From: Dyadobacter sp. NIV53 | GTDB taxonomy: Bacteria > Bacteroidota > Bacteroidia > Cytophagales > Spirosomataceae | DNA length: 64,000 bases | NCBI RefSeq assembly: GCF_019711195.1 | Contig: NZ_CP081299.1 | Coordinates: forward strand, 992,001 to 1,056,000 | Direction of reading: 5' to 3' | Shown here: piece after piece, positions 1-9,119 of the stretch | Layout: each line of letters starts with the position of its first letter | How positions within the stretch are numbered: the first letter of the stretch is position 1 | Translations under genes and position numbers: made by a program | Notes under the pieces: generated by a model | The model's database searches: none | The model's input: only the letters and a program-made list of their open reading frames with translations | What the model was told of the DNA's origin: nothing

Positions 1-3000
1 GGAACTATGAAAGAATAAGCAACATTCGTAGGAATTTCTTTATCTTCTATTACAGCTGCAACCGGTGCGTGATTTACTGCCTGAGCAATTGAGAAGTTAT
101 CGAAGTTGAAAGTTACAGCGTTACTTGAATTACGGTGCGTTGCATATAGTCCGGCGTAAACCGTGTTACCTGCAAGTCCCATTCCTGTAATATTGATCGC
201 AGCCGGATTTGCAGTATTTGTGTAAGCCGCTCCAACATTGATATAAGTAATTCCGTCAATCGAATAGAAACCTTCCAGTTTGTTGTTCACCAGGTCAGCC
301 ACCATTCTCAAACGCACGGTTTGTGTGTTCAATCCGGTGATCACATCCGTGATACGCTGGTCGGTGTTGGCAATGCCGGTTACGTTTGAAGATACATCGT
401 TGATCTCCTTGCGCATTTCCAGTTTGTTACCAACTACAACCAGTTTGATAAAAGTTTTGTCGTTCAGACCCATCCATAAACCACCCTGTTCCGAGCTTGC
501 GCCGTTCACCGGATTGATCAGGGTTGTTTCCATAACCAGTTTGGCATTCGCAACAAAACCAACTCCCAAAGCATTCAGCTGGTTGTTGCTTGTAGTGAAC
601 CCGATTCCTTTATTTGTAAGGATACTCAATCTTCCATTGGCAACGGTCAATTTGGAAATTTCATAACCCGTTACAGCAGAAGAAGCCGTTCCGTCTGAAA
701 CCTGACGTGTTCCCGATGGTGCATCCACCATGGTGAAACCAGTCTTAACACCTGTTTTATCCGGAAGGCCATTTTCAGTTCCGTCAAAATTCAAAGTGAA
801 AGGCAGTGAAACATTGATTGATTCGCAAGCCAGTGTACTGATCGGCAGACAAGCAACAACGGCCGGTGCAGCAGCAGTCAGGGTAAAATCTGTGCTTATT
901 GAAGTCTTTTTATCACTTGCGCTTACTCTGATCGTGTAAACAGCCGCAGCCAATGGTGTACCGCTGAAAGTTTGGGTTGCTGTATTGAAGGTCAGCCAGT
1001 CCGGTAAAACATTACCGTTTGACAAAGTTGCTGTTACTGTCAGCGTATCGTTGTCAACGTCAGTAAATGTTCCGGCCGGAATCGCAAAAGAGAAAGCAGA
1101 ATTTGTTACTGCGCTCTGGTTGGCAATTGTAGTTGCAACCGGTGCGTGGTTAACAGGTACGGCAGCTCCTACTGTCAGTGTAAATTCGGTACTAACCGAA
1201 GCATGCCCGTCTGTACCTGATACTTTAATAGTATAAGTAAGAACCTCAGTTGGTGTACCGCTGAAAGTATTGTTTGCAGTATTGAACGTAAGCCATGCTG
1301 GTAAAGCACTGCCATCAGCTAATGCTGCACTTAAAGTTACGGCTTCATTATCAGCATCCGTAAATGTTCCTGCCGGTACGGCATAAGTGAAAGCCGTACC
1401 AACATTCGCATTTTGGTTAGGAATAGTCGTCGCAATCGGTGCCTGATTTGCACCATGAGTAATTGAGAAGTTATCGAAGTTGAAAGTTACAGCGTTACTT
1501 GAATTACGATGCGTTGCATATACACCGGCATAAACCGTGTTACCTGCAAGGCCCATTCCTGTAATATTGATCGCAGCCGGATTAGCAGTGTTTGTGTAAG
1601 CCGCTCCAACATTGATATAAGTAATTCCGTCAATCGAATAAAAACCTTCCAGTTTGTTATTCACCAGGTCAGCCACCATTCTCAAACGTACTGTTTGTGT
1701 GTTCAACCCGGTTATCACATCCGTGATACGCTGGTCGGTGTTGGCAATGCCGGTTACGTTTGAAGATACATCATTGATCTCCTTGCGCATTTCCAGTTTG
1801 TTACCTACTACTACCAGTTTAATGAAAGTTTTGTCGTTCAGACCCATCCATAAACCACCCTGTTCCGAGCTTGCGCCGTTCACCGGATTGATCAGGGTCG
1901 TTTCAACTACCAGTTTGCCATTCGCTACAAAACCAACTCCCAAAGCATTCAGCTGGTTGTTGCTTGCAGTGAACCCGATTCCTTTATTTGTAAGGATACT
2001 CAATCTTCCGTTGGCAACGGTCAGTTTGGAAATTTCATAACCCGTTACAGCAGAAGAAGCCGTTCCGTCTGAAACCTGACGTGTTCCCGATGGTGCATCC
2101 ACCATGGTGAAACCTGTACGTGCACCTGTTTTATCCGGAAGGCCATTTTCAGTTCCGTCAAAATTCAAAGTGAAAGGCAGTGAAACATTGATTGATTCGC
2201 AAGCCAGTGTACTGATCGGCAGACAAGCAACAACGGCCGGTGCAGCAGCAGTCAGGGTAAAATCTGTGCTAACTGAAGTCTTTTTATCACTTGCGCTTAC
2301 CCTGATCGTGTAAACAGCCGCAGCCAATGGTGTACCGCTGAAAGTTTTGGTGGTTGTATTGAAGGTCAGCCAGTCCGGTAAAACATTGCCGTTTGACAAA
2401 GTTGCTGTTACTGTCAGCGTATCGTTGTCAGCGTCAGTAAATGTTCCGGCCGGAATCACAAAAGAGAAAGCAGAATTTGTTACAGCGCTCTGGTTGGCAA
2501 TCGTAGTTGCAACCGGTGCGTGGTTAACAGGTACGGCAGCTCCTACTGTCAGTGTAAATTCGGTACTAACCGAAGCATGCCCGTCTGTACCTGATACTTT
2601 AATATTATAAGTAAGAACCTCAGTTGGTGTACCGCTGAAAGTATTGTTTGCAGTATTGAACGTAAGCCATGCTGGTAAAGCACTGCCATCAGCTAATGCT
2701 GCACTTAAAGTTACGGCTTCATTATCAGCATCCGTAAATGTTCCTGCCGGTACGGCATAAGTGAAAGCCGTACCAACATTCGCATTTTGGTTAGGAATAG
2801 TCGTCGCAACCGGTGCCTGATTTGCACCATGAGTAATAGAGAAGTTATCGAAGTTGAAAGTTACAGCGTTACTTGAATTACGGTGCGTAGCATAAAGTCC
2901 GGCATAAACCGTGTTACCTGCAAGGCCCATTCCGGTAATATTGATTGCAGCCGGATTGGCAGTATTTGTGTAAGCCGCTCCAACATTGATATAATTAACA

Positions 3001-5384
3001 CCATCAATAGAATAAAAACCTTCCAGTTTGTTGTTCACCAGGTCAGCCACCATTCTCAAACGCACGGTTTGTGTGTTCAATCCGGTGATCACATCCGTGA
3101 TACGCTGATCGGTGTTGGCAATGCCGGTTACGTTTGAAGATACATCGTTGATCTCCTTGCGCATTTCCAGTTTGTTACCTACTACAACCAGTTTAATGAA
3201 AGTTTTGTCGTTCAGACCCATCCATAAACCACCCTGTTCCGAGCTTGCGCCGTTATAAGGACTGATTAATGTAGTTTCAAAAACCAGTTTGCCATTGGCT
3301 ACAAAACCAACTCCCATTGCATTCAGCTGGTTATTGCTTGTAGTAAAGGCAATTCCTTTGTTGGTTGCGATGCTAAGTCGGCCGTTGGCTACTGTAAGTT
3401 TAGCAGGTTCATAACCTGTGATCGCAGAAGAAGCTGTTCCATCTGAAACCTGACGTGTTCCCGACGGTGCATCCACCATGGTGAAACCTGTACGTGCACC
3501 TGCTTTATCAACCAGTCCGCCTTCTGTGCCGTCAAAATTGAGCGTAAAAGGTAATGTTACGTTAATTGACTCGCAAGGCAATGTACTGATCGGAGCACAG
3601 TTTGTCGCAACAGGAGCTGCATTGACGGTTAGTGTAAATTGTGTAGAAACCGAAGCCTTTCCATCACCTGCATTTACTGAAACCGTATAAACAGTTGCAG
3701 CTGTTGGTGTACCGCTAAAACTTTTATTAGCAGCATTAAAACTTAACCACGCCGGAAGAGCACTGCCATCGGCCAATGTAGCAGAATAGGTCAGTGCATC
3801 TCCATCGGCATCGGTAAACGTAGCAGAGGGTAGTTCGAGTGCGAAAGCAGTACCAACTGTTGCAGTTTTGCTGCCAATGGCGTTTGCCACAACAGGTGCC
3901 TGGTTAGCAGGGGCTACTTTCGTTATATTGATTGACACCTGAACCGAAGCATGTTCGGCAGGTGTTCCGTTGTCAGTTGCCTGAACTGTCAGCGTGTATG
4001 CAGATGCAGTGGTAAAATTCAGTGCTCCGGCAAGTGTAATAATCCCGTTGGTAGAATCAATAACAAACTTGCCAGCTTCATTACCAGCTGTAATGCTGTA
4101 TTTAACCGTTTGTCCGACCGCATCAGTAGCTGCTGCGGTTCCTATTTCTGCACCAATTGCTGTATTTTCTGCTTTGGTGAAAGTATATGAAGAATTCACA
4201 AAAACAGGTGCCTGGTTGGCAACTACTGCCGCTTTTACTGAAATCGTAAAATTAGAACTGACAGAAGCCTGTCCGTCACTTGCGCTTACAGTTAAAATAT
4301 AATTAGCAGGAGAACCAGTTGGCGTTCCGCTGAATGTGTGGCTGGCAGCCTCAAATGTTAACCAGTCCGGAAGCGCATTGCCATTCAGGTTTGCTGTAAA
4401 TGTCAGCGTGTTATTTTCAGCATCTTTAAAAGCGTTGGCCGGTACTGCAAAAGTGAAGGCCGTTCCAACGGTTGCATTTACATTTTGGATACCTGCGTCT
4501 ACCACAGGAGCAGTATTTGCAGGCACTACCTGGGTAACATTGATCGTCACCTGCACCGAAGCATGTTCAGCAGGTGTCCCGTTGTCTGTTGCCTGCACGG
4601 TTAAAGTGTAAGCAGAAGCCGTTGTGTAATTCAGTTGTCCGGCCAGTGTGATAACTCCACTGACAGAATCAATTGCAAACTTCGCTGCTTCATTGCCAGC
4701 GGTAATGCCGTACTTAATGGTTTGTCCGTTTGCGTCCGTAGCAGCAACTGTTCCGATTACGGCGCCGGATGCAGCGTCCTCTGCTTTACTGAAAGTGAAA
4801 GATGAACTTGCAAACACTGGTGCCAGATTGGCCGGTACCACTTCGTTAACATGGATCGTCACATCAACCAGTGCATCTTCTGCTGGCGTACCGTTCGTAG
4901 CCTGTACTGTTAAAGTGTAAAGTGCGGCAGTGGCGTGATTTAAAGTCTGGGCCAGTGTAATTACTCCCGTGCTGTCGTTGATTCCAAATTTGCCTGCGTC
5001 ATTGCCTGCCGTAATGCTGTAATGAACTGCCACCGAATCCGAAGCGGTTACGGTTCCGATCTCTGAACCAACAGCTGCATTCTCATCCTTGCTGAAGCTG
5101 TAAGAAGCACTCGTAAATACGGGCGATGGTGCTAAGCTTTCGGCAGATTTGTGATGGTGTATGCGTTGTCCTGACTGAACAGATTCGGAATCATTAAACA
5201 GCTTTAAGTCAGCCAGTTTACTTTCCGAAATAACTTTGATCGGCCATGCGAAGAAATCTGATTCGCGGACAAAATCCAGAGCGAATGCCTGTACGCTGAC
5301 TACAATTCCAATTAGAATAATTAAGGGCAAAACCCGTGAAAAAACATGGGTTAGCGTGTGAATAAAGGAGTATCCCTTTTTCAT
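1..5384 (-). CDS. Giant cadherin/Ig/LamG-like repeat adhesin, N-terminal part, 3' end outside window
   Basis: The reverse strand is open from the ATG at 5384 to base 1 (about 1794 codons) with no stop. It starts MKKGYSFIHT and has a hydrophobic signal segment ending near residue 35 (VSVQAFA), so the protein is exported. Cadherin-like repeats (motifs PVFTSASYSF, SFTFSKAEDA, SYTFTKAENT) fill roughly residues 85-590, mixed with putative-Ig (He_PIG) repeats recognised by LPxWLxF and FSGTP. Three copies of a LamG/concanavalin-like module of about 255 residues follow, near 595-848, 1053-1306 and 1511-1764, each containing GGLWMGLNDKTFIKL, and pairs of He_PIG repeats separate them. Families of this kind are surface adhesins or carbohydrate-binding proteins. 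The C-terminal anchor or T9SS tail lies outside the window. Module type is my reading of motifs. Confidence 0.9.
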   Translation of the reverse strand, partial: MKKGYSFIHTLTHVFSRVLPLIILIGIVVSVQAFALDFVRESDFFAWPIKVISESKLADLKLFNDSESVQSGQRIHHHKSAESLAPSPVFTSASYSFSKDENAAVGSEIGTVTASDSVAVHYSITAGNDAGKFGINDSTGVITLAQTLNHATAALYTLTVQATNGTPAEDALVDVTIHVNEVVPANLAPVFASSSFTFSKAEDAASGAVIGTVAATDANGQTIKYGITAGNEAAKFAIDSVSGVITLAGQLNYTTASAYTLTVQATDNGTPAEHASVQVTINVTQVVPANTAPVVDAGIQNVNATVGTAFTFAVPANAFKDAENNTLTFTANLNGNALPDWLTFEAASHTFSGTPTGSPANYILTVSASDGQASVSSNFTISVKAAVVANQAPVFVNSSYTFTKAENTAIGAEIGTAAATDAVGQTVKYSITAGNEAGKFVIDSTNGIITLAGALNFTTASAYTLTVQATDNGTPAEHASVQVSINITKVAPANQAPVVANAIGSKTATVGTAFALELPSATFTDADGDALTYSATLADGSALPAWLSFNAANKSFSGTPTAATVYTVSVNAGDGKASVSTQFTLTVNAAPVATNCAPISTLPCESINVTLPFTLNFDGTEGGLVDKAGARTGFTMVDAPSGTRQVSDGTASSAITGYEPAKLTVANGRLSIATNKGIAFTTSNNQLNAMGVGFVANGKLVFETTLISPYNGASSEQGGLWMGLNDKTFIKLVVVGNKLEMRKEINDVSSNVTGIANTDQRITDVITGLNTQTVRLRMVADLVNNKLEGFYSIDGVNYINVGAAYTNTANPAAINITGMGLAGNTVYAGLYATHRNSSNAVTFNFDNFSITHGANQAPVATTIPNQNANVGTAFTYAVPAGTFTDADNEAVTLSAALADGSALPAWLTFNTANNTFSGTPTEVLTYNIKVSGTDGHASVSTEFTLTVGAAVPVNHAPVATTIANQSAVTNSAFSFVIPAGTFTDADNDTLTVTATLSNGNVLPDWLTFNTTTKTFSGTPLAAAVYTIRVSASDKKTSVSTDFTLTAAAPAVVACLPISTLACESINVSLPFTLNFDGTENGLPDKTGARTGFTMVDAPSGTRQVSDGTASSAVTGYEISKLTVANGRLSILTNKGIGFTASNNQLNALGVGFVANGKLVVETTLINPVNGASSEQGGLWMGLNDKTFIKLVVVGNKLEMRKEINDVSSNVTGIANTDQRITDVITGLNTQTVRLRMVADLVNNKLEGFYSIDGITYINVGAAYTNTANPAAINITGMGLAGNTVYAGVYATHRNSSNAVTFNFDNFSITHGANQAPIATTIPNQNANVGTAFTYAVPAGTFTDADNEAVTLSAALADGSALPAWLTFNTANNTFSGTPTEVLTYTIKVSGTDGHASVSTEFTLTVGAAVPVNHAPVATTIANQSAVTNSAFSFAIPAGTFTDVDNDTLTVTATLSNGNVLPDWLTFNTATQTFSGTPLAAAVYTIRVSASDKKTSISTDFTLTAAAPAVVACLPISTLACESINVSLPFTLNFDGTENGLPDKTGVKTGFTMVDAPSGTRQVSDGTASSAVTGYEISKLTVANGRLSILTNKGIGFTTSNNQLNALGVGFVANAKLVMETTLINPVNGASSEQGGLWMGLNDKTFIKLVVVGNKLEMRKEINDVSSNVTGIANTDQRITDVITGLNTQTVRLRMVADLVNNKLEGFYSIDGITYINVGAAYTNTANPAAINITGMGLAGNTVYAGLYATHRNSSNAVTFNFDNFSIAQAVNHAPVAAVIEDKEIPTNVAYSFIV
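93..3620 (-). repeat. 1374-bp tandem repeat inside the giant adhesin
   Basis: Bases 93-1466 and 1467-2840 are two near-identical copies with a period of exactly 1374 bp (458 codons). A third, partial copy (2841 to about 3620) covers only the LamG-like module and diverges more towards its protein N-terminal edge. Each full unit encodes one LamG-like module plus two Ig-like repeats. Differences between the two full copies are scattered single bases, for example near 370, 1100 and 2590. This indicates recent duplication or ongoing gene conversion, so copy number may vary between strains and be collapsed in assemblies. Confidence 0.93.
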
Positions 5385-5395
5385 GATTTATTGTT

Positions 5396-5426
5396 TAAAG
5401 ATAGTTGAGTAAATAAACTGGTTCAA
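5396..5426 (-). promoter_or_regulatory. Candidate Bacteroidota-type promoter of the giant adhesin
   Basis: Reading the minus strand, TTG at 5426-5424 is followed after 20 bases by TATCTTTA at 5403-5396, close to the Bacteroidota consensus TTTG-N19-21-TAnnTTTG. It lies just upstream of the adhesin ATG at 5384, which would leave a very short leader. The match is weak enough to be chance. Confidence 0.3.
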
Positions 5427-6532
5427 CAGTTGGATTGGAGTTTCTCTTATGGATTCAGGCTTGTCTGGCAGAAAACTGCCAAATTAGCTCATATACGCCT
5501 CGTAATGTGGCACATAGAATAAGAAGAAGTTAAATTAAATGATGTTTCCGTTAAAAAACGGGATTGCATAATCCTGATGCAGGCAGCTTTGAGAGAGCTG
5601 GTTGAAGATTTGCTAAACAAAGGGATAGAGTGGTGTTGTCTAACGTAAAAAATTACAGTCATAGCTAATTAGTTTTAACAAAAAAATTGACGAACTTTTA
5701 GTATCATGTTGCATTACAAGCTATTACAATGACTAATTCCTGCCGTACTTCATGACTGGACCAGGAATGGCTGTTAAGAGATCTTATTCTTTACTTACCT
5801 CAAATAGTCATATTTATTAACTTGCTATAATTGAAACACTTTACTTTTTACTGATTAGATTTACGTAGAGGTGATCTTTAAGAATTACAATGCATTACAA
5901 TTGAAACGATCGAATTAAAATTGTTTTTTTACTATTTTGTCATGCAATGTAAGAATGAGTATTATTGGTATTTTATTATTTTTAATTTTTCACCTGCCGG
6001 TTACTTTGACAGAGGGTTATTACGATTAACAGCTTAAATCAAATAAAAATTCATTAACTAAGCGGGGATCTTTCTTTTTTCTTTAGCAAATTTCTGCAAT
6101 TACGGGCCACACTGAAAGGATATGATGATAAAACAGGCAAAATGGCGATTAAGACGCCCATTGAATCGCTGAAACGGAAAAATACCACTGTTTTTTAGGC
6201 ACAATCACCATCGAAATACTAAAATTAATAAAAAACAGCAAAATTGATTACTTCAAATAATACAATTTTAATGATAAAAATACAAACTGCTTTTTTATGG
6301 TTTCAACCGAAACAGCAACAATTAGTTTGGTGCTGTAATGTAAACTAGGTCACAGCAATAAAGCTATTTCTACTTTTGTAAATTTTATTCAGGATTGTTC
6401 TTGTAAAATAAATATTATCTAACTCTTACCAATATACGCCGTAAAACTTGTCAATGTTATTCGCTACAATATTTTTTGAACATCCTGTCAATTCCGGTCT
6501 CTGTCATTTTTTTACCTTTTACGAAAATACCC
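5427..6532. other. AT-rich gene-free stretch between adhesin and esterase
   Basis: About 1.1 kb with no credible gene and a high AT content. The only protein-like piece is a short plus-strand frame near 6060-6198 that ends ESLKRKNTTVF before a TAG and has no clear start; it reads like the tail of a lost gene. No RNA gene or convincing repeat was seen. Confidence 0.5.
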
Positions 6533-7501
6533 ATGAAGTCATTTTGTCTGTTCATTACTTTAATATTTGGAAGTTTCGTTTTCTGTTACGGACAAATCAC
6601 CCCAACAGGAATTCCTGATACTACCTTTACCCTAATCAGTTCTTTTCAACATGAACAAAAGAACCATCCCGAAATCGTTATTTCGGATTCAACCATGCCG
6701 ACTAATGTAACTGCTTTCAGAAATGTTTTGTACCTGACAACGCCCGAAAAAAAACTATATCTGGACGTTTATCGCCCGGCTGGCAAACCGGAAAAAGTGC
6801 TGACAACCGTCCTGATGATCCATGGCGGCGGCTGGCGTTCAGGTAACAGATCACATAACAATACACTGGCACGGCAACTGGCTGCACGTGGTTTCGTGGC
6901 TGTAACTGCTGATTACCGCCTTTCTACTGACGCGCTGTATCCGGCTGCCGTCAATGACCTTAAAACTGCCGTGAGCTGGCTGCGGGAGAATGCAGGAAAA
7001 TATGGGGTTGATACGAATAAAATTGCTGTGCTTGGTTTCTCAGCAGGAGGCCAGCTGGCAGCGCTGATCGGTACGACCAATGATAACAACATCTATAAAT
7101 CAGCAATTAGAAATCATTCAAGCAGTGTTCAGGCTATTGTTGATATTGATGGAACACTGGCATTTATACATCCGGAATCCGGTGAGGGCGATGATTCGCG
7201 TTCAACTTCTGCCGCGACTTATTGGTTCGGTTACCCTAAAAACCAGAAACCTGAGCTCTGGCATCAGGCGGGGGCGCTTAACCATGTTAGCTCACAAACT
7301 CCGCCAATTCTTTTTCTGAACAGTTCAGTAGCCCGGATGCACGCCGGACGGGATGATATGATCAAAAAAATGAATGCTTTCAATATTTATACCGAAGTCC
7401 ACTCCTTTCCCGAAGCACCGCATACTTTCATGTTTTTCGATCCCTGGTTCAAACCAACGCTGAACTACATTGATGATTTCCTGAAACGTATTTTACTTTG
7501 A
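6533..7501 (+). CDS. Secreted alpha/beta-hydrolase, BD-FAE/esterase-lipase type
   Basis: From the ATG at 6533 the product has 322 residues and begins with a signal peptide (MKSFCLFITLIFGSFVFCYG), so it is exported. The frame is open upstream to a TTG at 6476, but that would put a second hydrophobic stretch before the signal, so I prefer 6533. The esterase hallmarks are present: oxyanion motif HGGGW near residue 97, nucleophile motif GFSAGG with Ser near 170, and a C-terminal histidine in APHTF. The family hydrolyses acyl or acetyl esters, often on polysaccharide side chains; the substrate here is unknown. It stands alone, convergent with the TlpA-type gene, whose stop is 22 bp away. Confidence 0.85.
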   Translation: MKSFCLFITLIFGSFVFCYGQITPTGIPDTTFTLISSFQHEQKNHPEIVISDSTMPTNVTAFRNVLYLTTPEKKLYLDVYRPAGKPEKVLTTVLMIHGGGWRSGNRSHNNTLARQLAARGFVAVTADYRLSTDALYPAAVNDLKTAVSWLRENAGKYGVDTNKIAVLGFSAGGQLAALIGTTNDNNIYKSAIRNHSSSVQAIVDIDGTLAFIHPESGEGDDSRSTSAATYWFGYPKNQKPELWHQAGALNHVSSQTPPILFLNSSVARMHAGRDDMIKKMNAFNIYTEVHSFPEAPHTFMFFDPWFKPTLNYIDDFLKRILL

Positions 7502-7523
7502 ATCAATTACTTAAACGAAAAAA

Positions 7524-8186
7524 TTAATTTAAACCGGTATATTTTCTCACAAAACTGACCCAATCTATATTATATGGAATGGTGATGTATTTCCCGGCCG
7601 GAGTGATCAGTATCTTGGTTGGATAACCCTGAACCAGATAAGTTTTTTCAATTTTATTATCTGACATGGCTACCGGGAAAGAATAGCTTTTTTCTTTCAT
7701 ATAGGCTGATACCTTTCCGTCCTGATCAAAACATGCAATGGTCATCAGCGATATATGATCCGGATTCTTTATAATGGTAGAGTCATACAATTTTTGCAGA
7801 TCAGGGTGCTCTTCACGGCATGGTACGCACCAGGTTCCCCAAAAATCGACAAGAATCCATTTTCCTGCTAACGCTGTACTTGAAAATGATTGTTTATCAA
7901 TGGCATTCAGCACGATCGGATACGCATCTTTTGCTCCCTTATTAATGGCATCCGACCAATAGGAAGCGAAGCTGTTTGTCATGGAACTGCTGTTATAATA
8001 CTGTTCTAGCTCATCTTTATATTCCGGGTCGACGAGCGCCATTTCCAAAAGTACAGATAACACCTCCTTTCTGTCCTTCGATTGTTTGGTTAAAAATGTC
8101 AGATATTCGTCCTGAAAGCTCTCATTTTCATAACCCAGTATAAAGTCCATATCATAAAAAAACTGCGATTTTCTGCCATTATCCAT
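7524..8186 (-). CDS. C-terminal thioredoxin (TlpA/ResA-like) part of a frameshifted gene
   Basis: This 220-residue frame has a thioredoxin fold with the redox motif WGTWCVPC (Cys120, Cys123) and a cis-proline region QGYPTKILI. It has no signal peptide, which is unexpected because TlpA/ResA-like disulfide oxidoreductases work outside the cytoplasmic membrane. The missing export signal and helical N-terminal domain are in the frame immediately upstream (8186-8938), with which it overlaps by one base. Just before its ATG this frame already reads YLKTAFEFSPDLMDNGRK, typical of the linker in full-length Bacteroidota TlpA-family proteins. I therefore take the ATG as internal and the two frames as one gene separated by a -1 shift at 8222-8228. 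Confidence 0.8.
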   Translation of the reverse strand: MDNGRKSQFFYDMDFILGYENESFQDEYLTFLTKQSKDRKEVLSVLLEMALVDPEYKDELEQYYNSSSMTNSFASYWSDAINKGAKDAYPIVLNAIDKQSFSSTALAGKWILVDFWGTWCVPCREEHPDLQKLYDSTIIKNPDHISLMTIACFDQDGKVSAYMKEKSYSFPVAMSDNKIEKTYLVQGYPTKILITPAGKYITIPYNIDWVSFVRKYTGLN

Positions 8187-8938
8187 CAGATCCGGGCTAA
8201 ATTCGAAAGCTGTTTTGAGATATTTTTTCTTTTTTCGATATCAGCCGTTTTTTCAGCCTGTGCATATTGAGTATATGCATATTGGTAGCGGTACCATGCA
8301 CGTTTGTCAGCTCGTGATCCCGCAGAAGCATCAGCAGCATTTATCTGGTTCTTCGCCAGATCGGCAGTGATCAATGCCATTAACTTCTCGTTTACAGACC
8401 TAAGTTCCGGTTGTTTTTCAATGATCCGGCTGATCATCAATCCATAGCGTCCGGACCTGTTCTTATAAATATCCCTCTCTTCAATTTCTGTTTTAATGAA
8501 CTCGTCTGTAAGCTTTTTTAATGTTGCCGGGTCCGTATTGTTATCCTGAACTTCTGTGAGTAAAATTATGGGATGAACCGTTTCAATGAGTAACCCGGCC
8601 GTATCCTGCATGATTCTTGCCAAAACTTTCTGCCCTAAAATTCTGTCGGCTTTTCTTTCCTGTAAAAGCGCTGCATCAAGGGAATCTGCTTTATCGGGCC
8701 ATTTGAACCTTTGTGCAAACGCATTGTGTAACAAGTCCCGAAGTAATGAGACATATTTTGGATTTGAGGCAAGCCTGCTGGCACAGTAAAATGCTGAATC
8801 CACATTCGGCCGGCTGGTTGTAAAATGCTGAAAATTGTTAAATAAATCGGATGGAGATTCCTCACTCTTTTGATTGGACTGTGCATTGGCCACGAAGCAA
8901 GGCATTAGAAACATGCAGATATACGCGATACTTTTCAT
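8186..8938 (-). CDS. N-terminal exported part of the frameshifted TlpA-family gene
   Basis: The 250-residue frame begins with a signal peptide (MKSIAYICMFLMPCFVANA) and continues as a charged, mostly helical domain without enzyme motifs, as in the N-terminal halves of long Bacteroidota TlpA-family proteins. It ends abruptly (KNISKQLSNLARI, then TGA) 3' of an A6-G-A6 tract. Restoring one A there joins it to the thioredoxin frame at 7524-8186 as a single protein of about 470 residues. Seen: the signal, the tract and the fused reading. Inferred: a single ancestral gene. It is transcribed away from the PVC-type dehydrogenase gene at 9120. Confidence 0.75.
   Translation of the reverse strand: MKSIAYICMFLMPCFVANAQSNQKSEESPSDLFNNFQHFTTSRPNVDSAFYCASRLASNPKYVSLLRDLLHNAFAQRFKWPDKADSLDAALLQERKADRILGQKVLARIMQDTAGLLIETVHPIILLTEVQDNNTDPATLKKLTDEFIKTEIEERDIYKNRSGRYGLMISRIIEKQPELRSVNEKLMALITADLAKNQINAADASAGSRADKRAWYRYQYAYTQYAQAEKTADIEKRKNISKQLSNLARI
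8222..8228 (-). other. Slippery heptamer A AAA AAT at the TlpA frameshift
   Basis: On the minus strand the upstream frame reads GAA AAA AGA AAA AAT ATC. Its last two full codons before ATC, with the preceding A, form A AAA AAT in the phase needed for a -1 slip, after which translation continues TAT CTC AAA into the thioredoxin frame. The same outcome follows from a missing base in the A6 run, whether mutation or read error. I saw no obvious strong stem just downstream. Confidence 0.5.
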
Positions 8939-9119
8939 ATTTCAGGAAGGTAAGTTAAACGCTGAGCAATATTATTTTATAATCTTTTCTATTTATAAAT
9001 GTATTAATTCCTGTTACGCTAAATTTAAGGATTTTGTTGAAATGCTTTGCTACCGTACTGTAAATAAGTAAACATTAGATTACAAAACCTTTATAACTTG
9101 TAAATTGAAAAACCTCATC

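Noticed and set aside
280..4920. Many plus-strand frames of 60-130 codons (for example 280-666, 1654-2040, 2104-2313)
   Set aside because: They lie antisense to the giant adhesin, repeat with its 1374-bp period and have no protein character of their own.
6060..6198. Short plus-strand frame ending ESLKRKNTTVF
   Set aside because: No plausible start and no recognisable domain; mentioned only as a possible gene tail.
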